Counted from the stretch's first letter, positions 16,975 through 26,733 are shown. The stretch: DNA of 64,000 nucleotides from Lewinella sp041392765 (GCA_041392765.1 JAWKLL010000007.1:1-64000); one strand, 5' to 3'. Notes: generated by a model from the letters alone, not told the origin. Numbers and translations are program-made.

Positions 16975-18116
16975 TCTGCTACCGATTCTATGTATTTGCT
17001 AGCACTCAGGATAATCCCAAAAGCAATACAGGTGAACAAAATCGACGTACCGCCCATACTGATCATTGGCAAAGTAAGCCCCGTTACAGGCAATACGTTT
17101 ACGTTAATACCAATATGGAAAAAAGCCTGAATCACTATTAGCAAGCTCAGCCCCAAGGATACCATAGCGCCAAATGCCTTGGAACTTTTGGTTACCAAAC
17201 GGGTAATGCGAAAAAACAGTAGTAGGTACAAGACAATCAAAGCCCCACCACCGATCAAACCATACTCCTCGCATATAATGGCGTAGATAAAGTCGGCATG
17301 AGCGTAGGGCAGGTAATTGCGCTGGGTGCTGTTGCCAGGGCCTTTTCCTATCCATCCACCATTGGCAATAGCGATTTTTGCTTGGTCAATTTGGTAAGTA
17401 TCATCGCCATCTGGGCTGGGAGCGTAAAACTCTTGAATCCGATTTTCCCAGGTTGTTACCCGCACATAATCGGGGAATGAACGCCCCAATAGGATCAAAA
17501 AGGCAAACATAAATGCCCCAGATAGGAGTAGTAATCCTAAATATTTCAAATCCACCCGGCCTACAAACATCATTAAAAAGCTGGTGATAAAAAGGATGAC
17601 TGCCGTTGACAAGTCAGCCGGGGCAATCAACCCGCAGATGATGACGATAGGTACGATGATGGGAAGGAAAGCACTTTTGAAATCCTTGATGTATTCCTGC
17701 TTACTGGTAATCGCTTTAGCAACAAACAGGATCAATGCCAATTTAGCAAAATCGGAAGTTTGGAAGCTGATACCGATAATCGGCAACACAATCCATCGCC
17801 TTGCCTCATTGATTTCCGCCCCCATAAATAGGGTGTAAAACAGGAGGATGCCAGCGATGGGCAGGAGTATGGGCGCCCAGTTCATATAGCGTTTGTAGTG
17901 CACCAAGTGGGCAAAGTAGGTTATTACCAAGCCAGCTATCAAGATAATCGTATGCTTGAATAGGTAGGACTCCGTATTACCACCTCGTTCTCGGTAAGCC
18001 AAGGTGCCTGTTGCACTGTAAACCGCCAAAATGGAGAATAGCCCCAGCAGGATGAGGATGGCCCAAACCACCCGGTCGCCCCGTAATTCTGCTGCTAATC
18101 TCGCGGACATACTCAT
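16971..18116 (-). CDS. ftsW: Septal peptidoglycan polymerase FtsW
   Basis: FtsW is the SEDS-family lipid II polymerase of the divisome, working with the FtsI transpeptidase. The protein is very hydrophobic, with about ten predicted membrane segments. It has family landmarks such as the AEINEARRWI region, TSDFAKLALILF, APADLSTAVILF, the large loop with QIDQAKIAIANGGWIGKGPGNST, HADFIYAIICEEYG, and a C-terminal GLTLPMISMGGTSIL. I start at the ATG at 18114-18116; a TTG lies three codons upstream. The gap to murD contains repeat B2, which interrupts otherwise tight gene packing. Confidence 0.95.
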   Translation of the reverse strand: MSMSARLAAELRGDRVVWAILILLGLFSILAVYSATGTLAYRERGGNTESYLFKHTIILIAGLVITYFAHLVHYKRYMNWAPILLPIAGILLFYTLFMGAEINEARRWIVLPIIGISFQTSDFAKLALILFVAKAITSKQEYIKDFKSAFLPIIVPIVIICGLIAPADLSTAVILFITSFLMMFVGRVDLKYLGLLLLSGAFMFAFLILLGRSFPDYVRVTTWENRIQEFYAPSPDGDDTYQIDQAKIAIANGGWIGKGPGNSTQRNYLPYAHADFIYAIICEEYGLIGGGALIVLYLLLFFRITRLVTKSSKAFGAMVSLGLSLLIVIQAFFHIGINVNVLPVTGLTLPMISMGGTSILFTCIAFGIILSASKYIESVAE

Positions 18117-18151
18117 GTTAATCAAGTTTTATGGGTAAATGGGATAGTTAC

Positions 18152-18289
18152 TTAGTAATTTGACGGAAATAACTGATCCCATTTTTCCTGAAGGCTTGTC
18201 TTTATGCACACGCTTTGTGCAAGTATTCCTACGCTTAGTGCATAAAGCCAAGCCAAAAATGGGATCACTTATTTTTTTCCCGTCCCTTA
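18152..18289 (+). repeat. Hairpin repeat family B, copy B2 (inside the dcw operon)
   Basis: About 138 bp from TTAGTAATTTGACGG to CCGTCCCTTA with the same internal palindrome as B1 (GATCCCATTTTT against AAAAATGGGATC, extended by GGCTT/AAGCC). Its last three bases are the murD stop codon read on the other strand. It separates murD from ftsW, so the operon transcript would contain this hairpin. Confidence 0.88.
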
Positions 18290-19618
18290 TCCTTCTTCAC
18301 CACTGATCCATTGTTTTACCGCAGCTCTAAATTGATCGCCACGGTCGATATAGTTTTTAAAGAGGTCGAAACTTGCACAAGCAGGCGATAGTAAAACTAC
18401 CTGGCCGGGCTTGGCTATTTCGGCGGCTAAGTGTACGGCTTCACGCGCACTTTTCGCCTCTTTGATAATGTCAATTTTGCCACTAAAAACGTCGATGAGC
18501 TTGGTGTTGTCGGCACCTAAGCAAACCAACGCTTTGACTTTGGCCGCTACCTGCGCAAACAGGGGAGCGTAATCATTGCCTTTGTCGGTGCCGCCAGCTA
18601 TCCAAACGATGTCTTTATTCATTGCATCTAAAGCATAGGACACTGCATCGACATTGGTAGCTTTGCTGTCGTTGATAAAGGTCACGCCGTTGCGTTCCCC
18701 TACCGGCTCCAAGCGGTGTGGCACAGGTTGGAAGGTATGGAGGGCTTCCTGTATCTGCGCTACTGTTGCACCCATTGCCTGTGCCATGCCGGCAGCAAAT
18801 AAAGCGTTCAGTGCGTTGTGCTTGCCTTTCAGTTGGGTGTTTTCCAAGTTGATGTATGCATCGCCAAGGTAAAACCCATGTCCTGATAAGAGGCTCAAAC
18901 TCACTGGATGTAAATCTGCCACCACCTTTGTGCGTGACAAGCCAGTTTGCGTAGCTTCATTTTCTACCATAAACCACAGGCCGTCGCCAGCTTGTTGGTT
19001 CATGGTCACTCGAAACTTGGAATCAATATAGCCATCCATTTCATAGTTATATCGATCCAAGTGGTCGGGTGTAATATTGAGAATGGCAGCCAGTCGGGGG
19101 CGAAAATGCCGAATACTATCCAACTGAAAACTGCTGATTTCAATGACAAAAACCTGAGGTGTATGGCCTTCCGCAATGCTTCTGGCAAAACTCACCCCTA
19201 CGTTGCCAACCAATTCCGACTGAATTCCAGCACTTTGCAATAGATGGTGCGTGAGGTACGCAGTGGTAGTTTTACCATTGCTACCCGTAATCGCTATCAG
19301 TACAGCATCGGTAAACCGGGAAGCGTACTCAATCTCACCTATCACAGGAATATCCTGATCGCGCAACTGCTGAATGAGGGGTACTGTATCGGGGATGCCT
19401 GGACTTTTGATGACCTCGTCGGCCTGAAAGATGCGATCCCAAGAGTGCTGCCCGGTTTCAAACTCAATATCCGCCAATTCAAGTTCCAACTGCTGGCTGT
19501 GGCTAATCTGCCCACGGTCGGAAAGGAACACTTTTGCCCCTTTTTGTTGTGCCAATAAAGCAGCACCGATGCCGCTTTCTCCTCCTCCCAAGATGACAAT
19601 GTTGGGTTGTGTTTCCAT
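18287..19618 (-). CDS. murD: UDP-N-acetylmuramoylalanine--D-glutamate ligase
   Basis: MurD adds D-glutamate to UDP-MurNAc-L-alanine. The intact 443-residue protein shows an N-terminal Rossmann segment (VILGGGESGIGAALLA), the ATP loop ITGSNGKTTTAYL near residue 112, EISSFQLDSI, NITPDHLDRY, the central HNALNALFAAG, and C-terminal INDSKATNVDAV and LSPACASFDLF. Its TAA stop coincides with the edge of repeat B2. It follows mraY closely. Confidence 0.96.
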   Translation of the reverse strand: METQPNIVILGGGESGIGAALLAQQKGAKVFLSDRGQISHSQQLELELADIEFETGQHSWDRIFQADEVIKSPGIPDTVPLIQQLRDQDIPVIGEIEYASRFTDAVLIAITGSNGKTTTAYLTHHLLQSAGIQSELVGNVGVSFARSIAEGHTPQVFVIEISSFQLDSIRHFRPRLAAILNITPDHLDRYNYEMDGYIDSKFRVTMNQQAGDGLWFMVENEATQTGLSRTKVVADLHPVSLSLLSGHGFYLGDAYINLENTQLKGKHNALNALFAAGMAQAMGATVAQIQEALHTFQPVPHRLEPVGERNGVTFINDSKATNVDAVSYALDAMNKDIVWIAGGTDKGNDYAPLFAQVAAKVKALVCLGADNTKLIDVFSGKIDIIKEAKSAREAVHLAAEIAKPGQVVLLSPACASFDLFKNYIDRGDQFRAAVKQWISGEEG

Positions 19619-19624
19619 AACTGC

Positions 19625-20878
19625 TTACCTTATCTTGAGGGTGAGTATGGTAGCTACCGCCAATAGGATGCCGACAATCCAAAACCGAGTCACAATTTTA
19701 GGTTCCGACATGCCTTTTTCTGGTAGTGGTGGTGCAAAGGCGACATGAGGAGTATCCTTCTGCCTTCTCGTACCTCCGTTTTGTGTATTTAAACCAAGCT
19801 ACTTGCAACATAACTGAGGAAGGTTTTCCGCTACGAAAATCCCACAAAGTATGGGGATGAGTAGCTCCTTTCGAATAATATGGACATGGAAGCGATGGCA
19901 CCACCCAGCATTAAACTGCCTGTGTCGCCCATGAATACTTGGGCAGGATAGGCATTGTACCACAGGAATCCTAGGCTAGCACCTAAAAAACAGGCGGCGT
20001 AAATGACTAACTCTCCACTTCCTGGTAAATGCAATATATTGAGATAATTAGCTGCAATACTGTTTCCTGATACATAGGCAAAAATTGCCAAAGTGATGCC
20101 AATAATACCCGATAACCCGTTGCTAGACCATCGATGCCGTCCGTTAGGTTGGCGGCGTTTGATACTGCCGTAACAATGAAAATGACCAAGGGTACGAAGA
20201 TGATCCAAGCTAAGTGGGGTGCAAGAGGCAACAAACGTGCGTAATCCAACCGATTGGATTTCATAAATGGCACGTTGGTCAGATTCGTCTTGTAATCGGC
20301 TTTAGTGTAGCCAATTGTCCTGCTTCTACTATCTTGATGGTATCTCCTACCATGTCTGTTTGGGTGGAGCCGATTTTTTCTGCTTCGTGCATATCCAAGC
20401 GGACAACGATCTGCTCATTTCGCATCATGGTGAGGGCGATGAAAAGCCCCAAACCCACTTGCCCCATGACTTTAAACCTGCCGTGTAGCCCTTTTTTGTT
20501 CTTGCGAAAAACTTTGATGTAATCGTCGATAAAGCCGATTATCGTCATCCAGCTTGTTGCTACCAACATTACCACGATGTAGATGTTGTCCAAACGAGCC
20601 ATCAGCCAACAAGGAATTAAGATCGCCATCACAATAATGATACCGCCCATGGTAGGGGTGCCTTGTTTTTCCTTTTGCCCATCAAGCCCTAGGTCGCGCA
20701 CTTCTTCGCCCACTTGGAGGGAACGCAGCAGCCGTATGATTTTCCCGCCGAACAGCATGGATATGATGAGCGATAAGATAACTGCCACCCCAGCTCGGAA
20801 TGTAATGTAACCGAACAGGCGTGTCCAGGATCCTAGTCCCACCGTTGCATCAAGCCATTCTATCAGGTGTATAAGCAT
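19625..20878 (-). CDS. mraY: Phospho-N-acetylmuramoyl-pentapeptide-transferase MraY (several frameshifts)
   Basis: MraY transfers phospho-MurNAc-pentapeptide to undecaprenyl phosphate, giving lipid I. Pieces in successive frames give a full MraY: KQGTPTMGGIIIV and DDYIKVFRKNKKGLHGRFK early, VSNAANLTDGIDGLATG in the middle, YPAQVFMGDTGSLMLGGAI, then the C-terminal histidine motif MSPLHHHYQKK and a last helix ending at the TAA at 19625-19627. Breaks occur near 20303, 20125 (one T missing), 19855, 19820, about 19765 and about 19710. Like many Bacteroidota MraYs it has an extra loop after about residue 150. The breaks are probably errors, since the gene is essential. Confidence 0.9.
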
Positions 20879-20902
20879 GTTTTTCGTTTTGTTTGCTATA
20901 GG

Positions 20903-22360
20903 TTAATGCAGTATTTCTCGGAGTACGGCCACGTCGTCGAAAGGGTGTTTGATTCCCTTGATTTCTTGGTATTTCTCGTGGCCTTTACCAGCTACGAGGA
21001 TAATGTCTCCGGGCTGTGCCAAACGGCAAGCCGTTTGAATGGCGGCACGTCGATCCGTAATGCGCAACACACGGGATTGGTGCTGGGTAGCTACCCCTGT
21101 CATCATCTGGTCGATAATGACCTCGGGATCTTCCGAACGAGGGTTATCGCTAGTAAGGATAACGTCGTGGCTGTTGTCGCAGGCAGCTTTGGCCATGAGT
21201 GGACGTTTTGCACTATCACGGTCTCCTCCGCAGCCCAAAACGGTAATGAGCTTTTTCCCATGAGGAAGCATCTCCCGCAAGGTAGCTGCAATTTTTTCAA
21301 CTGAATCCGGGGTGTGTGCGTAGTCCACTACGGCGGTTAGTTGCTGGTCGGAACTGCGTACATAACTAGCCCTCCCCTCAGGGCCAGGAAGCCCGCTCAA
21401 TACCCTAGCTACCTCCGCTTTGGCTGTGCCCAGCAGAACGGCTGTTCCATAAACGGCCAGTAAGTTGTAGGCATTGAAATGCCCGATCAGCCGAGCGAAC
21501 AGTTCCTGCCCGTCCAATTCTACATGCAGGCCCAATGGCGTGTTTTCCAGTATTTTGCAACGGAAATCTGCCATGCGCTGTAAGCTGTAGGTGGATGCGG
21601 TGGCTGCTGTGTTTTGTAGCATTACCTGCCCTCGTTTGTCGTCTGCATTTACCAAAGCAAATGCACCTTCAGGCAATGTGTCAAAGAACTTTTTCTTCGC
21701 ATCGATATAGGCCTTGAAAGTACCGTGGTAATCAAGGTGGTCGTGCGACATATTGGTAAAGATGCCTCCTGCGAAATGCAGCCCCGCTATTCGGTTCTGA
21801 TCCGCAGCATGCGAACTCACTTCCATAAATACATGGCTGCATCCAGTAGCTGCCATCTGAGCCAACAGGGCATTGATCCCTATTGCATCGGGTGTAGTAT
21901 GCGTAGCTTCCACTACCTCCTTTCCTATCCGGTTTTCCACGGTGGACAACAATCCCGTCTTGTATCCCAGCTGGCTGTATAGCTGATACAGGAGGGTAGC
22001 CACGGTGGTTTTGCCATTTGTGCCCGTCACTCCTACGAGCGTAAGCTGTTGTGATGGCTGCCCGTAGAAGGAGTGAGCCATAACCCCTAATGCTACTGAA
22101 CTATCCTCTACTTGAATCCAGCAAGACACTTTTGCTTGCTGGGCTGCATTAGGTTCGCTCATAGCTACGATCGCTATGGCACCCTGATCCAGCGCGGTAT
22201 CAATGTACTGATGGCCATCGGTACGCGTACCCTTCACGGCAACAAATAGCTGCCCTTTTTTTACTTGGCGAGAATCAAACTGAATTCCGGACACGGCAGT
22301 TGCCGTGTCTCCCCATGTTTGCAGGCGGGCTAAGCCGGTCATCAGTTGTTGTACATTCAT
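20903..22360 (-). CDS. murE: UDP-N-acetylmuramoyl-L-alanyl-D-glutamate--2,6-diaminopimelate ligase
   Basis: MurE adds the third residue of the stem peptide. The intact 485-residue protein has the ATP loop GVTGTNGKTTVATL at about 110-123, EVSSHAADQNR, MSHDHLDYHGTF, AYNLLAVYGTA, VVDYAHTPDSVEKI and GCGGDRDSAKRPLM. The motif TSDNPRSEDP is the DNPR signature of enzymes that add meso-diaminopimelate rather than lysine, consistent with lysA in this window. The start overlaps or directly follows the ftsI 3' end. Confidence 0.96.
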   Translation of the reverse strand: MNVQQLMTGLARLQTWGDTATAVSGIQFDSRQVKKGQLFVAVKGTRTDGHQYIDTALDQGAIAIVAMSEPNAAQQAKVSCWIQVEDSSVALGVMAHSFYGQPSQQLTLVGVTGTNGKTTVATLLYQLYSQLGYKTGLLSTVENRIGKEVVEATHTTPDAIGINALLAQMAATGCSHVFMEVSSHAADQNRIAGLHFAGGIFTNMSHDHLDYHGTFKAYIDAKKKFFDTLPEGAFALVNADDKRGQVMLQNTAATASTYSLQRMADFRCKILENTPLGLHVELDGQELFARLIGHFNAYNLLAVYGTAVLLGTAKAEVARVLSGLPGPEGRASYVRSSDQQLTAVVDYAHTPDSVEKIAATLREMLPHGKKLITVLGCGGDRDSAKRPLMAKAACDNSHDVILTSDNPRSEDPEVIIDQMMTGVATQHQSRVLRITDRRAAIQTACRLAQPGDIILVAGKGHEKYQEIKGIKHPFDDVAVLREILH

Positions 22361-22372
22361 TCCTGCCGTGTA

Positions 22373-24545
22373 TTATCCGAGTGATAGCAAAATGGTTTGT
22401 CGTTTGGCCGCTGTTCCTGCCTGATTGACTGCCGGACAACACGCCCGGCTCCTTCCGTTTTTACTTTCAGTCCTCTGTTTTCCAAAATATAAATCGCATC
22501 TCTCAACCCCATTCCCACTACACTAGGCACTACTGCCGTACTCATGGCTCTATTTTGGAGGAACAAGCTGTCGCTGCTGGCTGTCATAATGGCCATTTCA
22601 CCGTCAGGTTCTCCGTAGTAGGGCATGAAGGAAATCGAGTACGGTACGAATGTCCTGTGGGTCGCCAATTTCTAAATTGGGCAGGTTATTTTCGTACAGC
22701 ACGGGTCTGAAAGCTTGGTTCAGGGGTTCATGCAGTTCAATCATGCTATTGAAGCATTTGTCAGCAATTTCCCTGAAGATAGGCCCTGCTACATCGCTGC
22801 CGTAGTAGCCACCTTCCCGTGGGCGATACACCACTACTATACAAGAGTAGCGAGGGTTATCGGCAGGGAAGTAACCCGCAAATGAAGCTTGGTAGCCCCC
22901 AATCCGCGTATTGCCGTTGCGCCCTCTGGTATAGTTAACTTGCGCTGTACCTGTTTTACCTGCGAAGCGGTATCGATTGGTGCGCAACTTGGTGGCAGTT
23001 CCTCTTTCCACAACGCCTTCCAACAGTAATCGCGCCTTTTCAATGGTATTTCTACTAGCTATCTGTTTTTTGATAACTGTGGGAAGCGGAAGGTTTCAAC
23101 TTCTTCTCCATTTCGCTCAATAGCAGATACTAAGTAGGGTTTCCATCATCCTTCCGTTGTTGGCCACCGCATTGTAAAAGGTGAGCAATTGCAAGGGCGT
23201 TACACGAACCTCATACCCTGTAGCCATCCAAGGGAGTGTCACTTTACTCCATTGATCTTCGCTGTTAAAAGCTCTTTTTAAGTAAGGGTTTGCTTCACCA
23301 TCCAACTCAATCTCAGTAGGGAGGTCTAAGTTGAGAATCTCGCATGCGTTGGATGAAGCGGTAGGCTCCCTTGTTTTCTTTACCATCATCAGGCAAATTG
23401 TAATATCGATCTACCAATTTGGCAATACCTACGTTGGAGGATATTTCAAATGCTTTCTTGACGGTGATACTGTCGTAATTCAGGCTCATGCTGGAGGCAT
23501 CTTCCATTTCTGTGTCGTAAAACAAGGTTTTGCCTCTTTCAATATTAACCGAGTCCGTGAGTGTAACGTACTCATCTTCCAATAACGCCATGATGGAGGC
23601 GAGTTTGAAAGTAGAGCTAGGTTCGGTTGCCATAGCAATGGCGTAGTTGTACATTTCAAAATACCCTTGGCCTGCTTCATCCCGTCCCAAGTTTGCCATA
23701 GCTTTTATGGCACCTGTTTTTACATCCATGATGATGGCTGTACCCCAGTCTGGTTGGTGACGACGCATACCTTGGAGCAATGCTTCTTGTGCAATATCTT
23801 GCATGTTTACATCAATGGTCGTTACTAAGTCGTCCCCACTTTGGGGTTCCACTACCGTCAGGTCATTGATAGGTAGCCATAGGTCGCTCCGAGGATCCAC
23901 TTTAATCATCATCTGCGTACCTGGAGCGCCACCGAGTATGGAGTCGAAACGTCCTTCCAAACCTACGGGCTGCATATCCTCGCGGGTATAGCCAATGGTT
24001 CTTCGGGCTAATAAACCAAAGGGCCGCTTGCGTTCGCTCATTTTTTGGGCAATCAGCCCTCCTTTGTATTGACCGAGGTCGAAAAGGGGGAATTTTTCTA
24101 CCCGCTGTTTTTCCTCAAACGATACCGATTTTTTTAGCAATACGTGGCGGTTTTTATGCCCAGTATAAGTGGTGTCTCTTAAACTGATTAAATATTCCCT
24201 GAACCCTCCCACGGTGTAGGAATTGTCCACATAGGTGGCTAAGCAGTAAGCAAGGGTGTCAAGGTTATTATAAAAATCATCATGTGATGACGCAAATGGG
24301 TCGAAATACAGGTCAAAATAAGGTACGGAAGTAGCCAATAAACTGCCATCCGCTGCATAGATGTCGCCGCGTTCAGCCAGTACTTTTACTGGCTTTACGT
24401 AGTTGTCTTTCCCTACTTGCCGCCAGTGGTCGCCTTCTATAACACTGATGTTCAAAGTGCTATACACGAGAATCCCAGCTGCTGGCAACAAGATGCCGAA
24501 CAGCAAGAAATACACTCGGTACAATACTTCATTTTTAACTTCCAT
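22373..24545 (-). CDS. ftsI: Septal transpeptidase FtsI/PBP3 with C-terminal PASTA domain (at least five frameshifts)
   Basis: FtsI crosslinks septal peptidoglycan. From the ATG at 24543-24545 the protein has a cytoplasmic tail and one membrane helix (YFLLFGILLPAAGILVYS), a PBP dimerisation domain (residues 55-230), and a transpeptidase domain with the active-site serine in EPSSTFKLAS (S-T-F-K), SSN, and FAGKTGTAQV (K-T-G). A single C-terminal PASTA repeat follows (PSVVGMGLRDAIYILENRG). Frame breaks lie near 23325, 23115 (extra G), 23066-23071 (one A missing from a run), 22640 and 22430. Restoring the last frame gives a C-terminus of QTILLSLG and a TAA at 22373-22375; otherwise the open frame ends at 22357, overlapping murE. 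Confidence 0.9.
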
Positions 24546-24574
24546 AGGGCAAATAGCAGCCTTTGGGGCTTCTT

Positions 24575-24895
24575 CTAATCTTCGTTGCGAACAACAATTT
24601 TAATGGGTTCTCCACGATGCAGGCGCAGGCCATTATCAGCTACGCGATCTGCTACTTCGGAGCGAAGGCTGTTGTACATATTTTCGCTTTGAAGCGATTT
24701 ATATGACCAGCGCAATTCCCGAATTTCTCTTTGCAATTCCTGAACCCGCCGCACATTGCGTTCAGCGAGGTGGGCATTGCCGATGTACAAAATTGCGAGG
24801 AAACCCAAAAAAAGGAAGAAGCCGAGGTTCTTGAGAATGAACCCGGATAGCTGGAAAGACTGTAACTGAGGCAGAAAGCCTTTTTTCCTTGCCAT
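24575..24895 (-). CDS. ftsL: FtsL-like bitopic cell division protein
   Basis: A 106-residue protein with a basic N-terminus, one membrane helix (residues 23-42, LGFFLFLGFLAILYIGNAHL) and a following coiled-coil-like helix (ERNVRRVQELQREIRELRW). This is the architecture of FtsL, which links FtsQ/FtsB to FtsW/FtsI. Sequence similarity in this family is weak, so the call rests on topology and on position between rsmH and ftsI, where FtsL is expected. Confidence 0.8.
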   Translation of the reverse strand: MARKKGFLPQLQSFQLSGFILKNLGFFLFLGFLAILYIGNAHLAERNVRRVQELQREIRELRWSYKSLQSENMYNSLRSEVADRVADNGLRLHRGEPIKIVVRNED

Positions 24896-25000
24896 GATAC
24901 TTCCGTTTTTTATACCTGCTGCTATTCAATAGTTCTATCACCCTGAGTTAGAGTAATGGAATGTATTGATTAACAATTTGTTGCCTCCGAAGAGGCGGTT

Positions 25001-25921
25001 TCAATGATCGGTAGGAGGCAGGGTGTCAAGCCTTTCTCCCACTCGCAACTTAGCACTTCTGGCCCTGGGGTTTTCTGCTACTTCCGCAGCATCGGCCTCC
25101 AAAGGCTTTTTTGTCAATATCTTGTACGGCTTGTAAATGTGGCCGTAAAAATCTTTCACTGCTTCACCGGATATTTGTCCGGTTTTCAATACGTTTTTGA
25201 CCATGCGATCTTCTAAGGAGTGGTAACTCATAGCTACCAATCGTCCTCCAGGGCGCAAGACCTCTGTTGCTTGGGTCAGCATATCTTCCAATGCGCCCAT
25301 TTCATCATTGACGGCGATGCGCAGCGCTTGGAATACTTGAGCCAAGTAGCGATTCAGTTTTCCGAAAGCCAAAGGTTCGGCAATCTTAACTAATTCTCCT
25401 ATCGTTTGTAGCGGCTCTTTTTCACGAGCTTCCACAATGGCATGAGCTAATGTCCTGGCATTTCGTACCTCGCCATAGTTGCCGAATACGAATTGCAACT
25501 CCTCCAAAGCGGTATGCTCCAGAATGTCGGCGGCAGTATGGCCTTCGGCTGTGTTCATCCGCATATCTAAGGGTGCATCAAAACGGAAGGAAAACCCCCG
25601 CTCTGGTACATCCAACTGGTGGGATGAAACACCCAAGTCCGCTAACAGTCCATCAATTTGCTTGATGCCGTAGAGCCGCAAGTACCGCTTGAGATGCCTG
25701 AAGTTGGCAGGTGCAAAAAGCAACCGTTCATCTTCGGGTAGATTAGCACGCGCATCTTCGTCCTGGTCAAAAGCCACTAATTTGCCCGTAGGTCCCAGTT
25801 GCTCCAAAATGAGTTGGCTATGCCCCCCACCTCCAAACGTTACAGCCACATAGATGCCGTCTGGTTTTATTTGCAACTGCTCAATGCACTGTTGGGCCAT
25901 TACTGGCAGGTGATAACTCAT
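25001..25921 (-). CDS. rsmH: 16S rRNA (cytosine(1402)-N(4))-methyltransferase RsmH
   Basis: RsmH (MraW) methylates C1402 of 16S rRNA in the decoding centre using S-adenosylmethionine. The intact 306-residue protein shows the N-terminal YHLPVMAQQCIEQL, the SAM loop TFGGGGHSQLIL, LADLGVSSHQLD, RGFSFRFDAPLDMRMN, QVFQALRIAVNDE, and the C-terminal MSYHSLEDRMVKN and NPRARSAKLRV. It overlaps the mraZ stop by 4 bases (ATGA). Confidence 0.97.
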   Translation of the reverse strand: MSYHLPVMAQQCIEQLQIKPDGIYVAVTFGGGGHSQLILEQLGPTGKLVAFDQDEDARANLPEDERLLFAPANFRHLKRYLRLYGIKQIDGLLADLGVSSHQLDVPERGFSFRFDAPLDMRMNTAEGHTAADILEHTALEELQFVFGNYGEVRNARTLAHAIVEAREKEPLQTIGELVKIAEPLAFGKLNRYLAQVFQALRIAVNDEMGALEDMLTQATEVLRPGGRLVAMSYHSLEDRMVKNVLKTGQISGEAVKDFYGHIYKPYKILTKKPLEADAAEVAENPRARSAKLRVGERLDTLPPTDH

Positions 25922-26391
25922 TCGCTTTCACCTTTTCTGGAGATTCCCCCTAGCACTTCGTCCGCTAATTCGGAGAAGTCAAGTGGTTCTTCTTCCATCC
26001 ATTTATCATATTCTTCTGTTGCCCACAATTCAATCCTACCAGAATATGCAGTAAGTTTTATATCTTTGTCGATGTTGGCGTAATCGGCCAACGTCTTAGG
26101 CAGCAGGAAACGCTGTGCACTATCGAGGGTCACCTCGGAGGCACCGCGAAAAAAGTAGCGTACAAAGTCACGGTTCTTCTTATTGTAGATGTTCAGTCCG
26201 TCCAGTTCTGCTGTGATTTCATTCCACAACGGTTCCGGATACAGGACAAGGCACTTCTCGAAGCCCCGGTTAATAATGAAATTGCCACGCTGCCAATCAC
26301 CCAATTGGTTGAGAAAAGCCGTAGGCATCCGGAAACGACCTTTGTCGTCCAGGCGTACATCGTACTCGCCTAACAGCTGTTTCATTGACAT
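25918..26391 (-). CDS. mraZ: Transcriptional regulator / cell-division protein MraZ
   Basis: MraZ is an AbrB-fold DNA-binding protein that controls the dcw operon it heads. The roughly 157-residue protein has two SpoVT/AbrB-like modules: GEYDVRLDDKGRFRMPTAFL near the N-terminus and EVTLDSAQRFLLPKTLADYA in the second half. I place the start at the ATG at 26389-26391 (MSMKQLLGEYD); the open frame extends to a TTG at 26415. Upstream are GTGG repeats at 10-bp spacing overlapping the promoter zone, the expected MraZ operators. Confidence 0.93.
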   Translation of the reverse strand: MSMKQLLGEYDVRLDDKGRFRMPTAFLNQLGDWQRGNFIINRGFEKCLVLYPEPLWNEITAELDGLNIYNKKNRDFVRYFFRGASEVTLDSAQRFLLPKTLADYANIDKDIKLTAYSGRIELWATEEYDKWMEEEPLDFSELADEVLGGISRKGESE

Positions 26392-26467
26392 AGTCCAACT
26401 CGTTATTTCTTCCAAGAAATGACACCTGATAATCAGTTATTATTGCTTGAACAGAACTTGGTGGTTC

Positions 26468-26475
26468 AAAAGTAA
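26468..26475 (-). promoter_or_regulatory. Candidate -7 box of the dcw operon promoter
   Basis: On the minus strand TACTTTTG matches TAnnTTTG, 77 bases before the mraZ ATG. The GTGG repeats at 26485-26510 lie 10 bases upstream, within the region RNA polymerase would cover, which fits autorepression by MraZ. No clear -33 TTTG is seen. Confidence 0.5.
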
Positions 26476-26484
26476 GTTGTTTTT

Positions 26485-26510
26485 ACACATCTTACCACTT
26501 TTTACCACCT
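26485..26510 (-). promoter_or_regulatory. MraZ-box operator repeats upstream of mraZ
   Basis: On the minus strand three units follow each other at 10-bp spacing: GTGGTAAAAA, GTGGTAAGAT, GTGTAAAAAC. MraZ of other bacteria binds tandem TGGG-like repeats of about 10 bp upstream of its own gene. Position and period match, although the core is GTGGT rather than GTGGG. Confidence 0.65.
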
Positions 26511-26685
26511 TTTTTACTTATTTTTTTTGAAAAAAGTTCCTAAAAGGATAAAAAAAATAAAGTATAACTTTTTTGGTTTCAAAAATTCACTTTTTTGAGT
26601 TGTTTGTTGGTTGCTGTTGCATCATGCATAACTACATTTCGGGGATTTACCTAAAAAGCTGCCACCGATGAGCGAGTTAGTCGAT

Positions 26686-26733
26686 GTGGGAGATTGTGGG
26701 AGAAAAGTGGTAATTTGGTGGGAGGTGAGTGGG
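26686..26733 (+). promoter_or_regulatory. Second phased GTGGG array (possible MraZ sites)
   Basis: GTGGG occurs at 26686, 26696, 26718 and 26729 and GTGGT at 26707, a spacing of 10, 11, 11 and 11 bp, all on the plus strand. The cores match the MraZ TGGG box better than the array next to mraZ, but the orientation is towards malQ. It could be a distal MraZ operator or control the divergent malQ gene. Confidence 0.55.
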
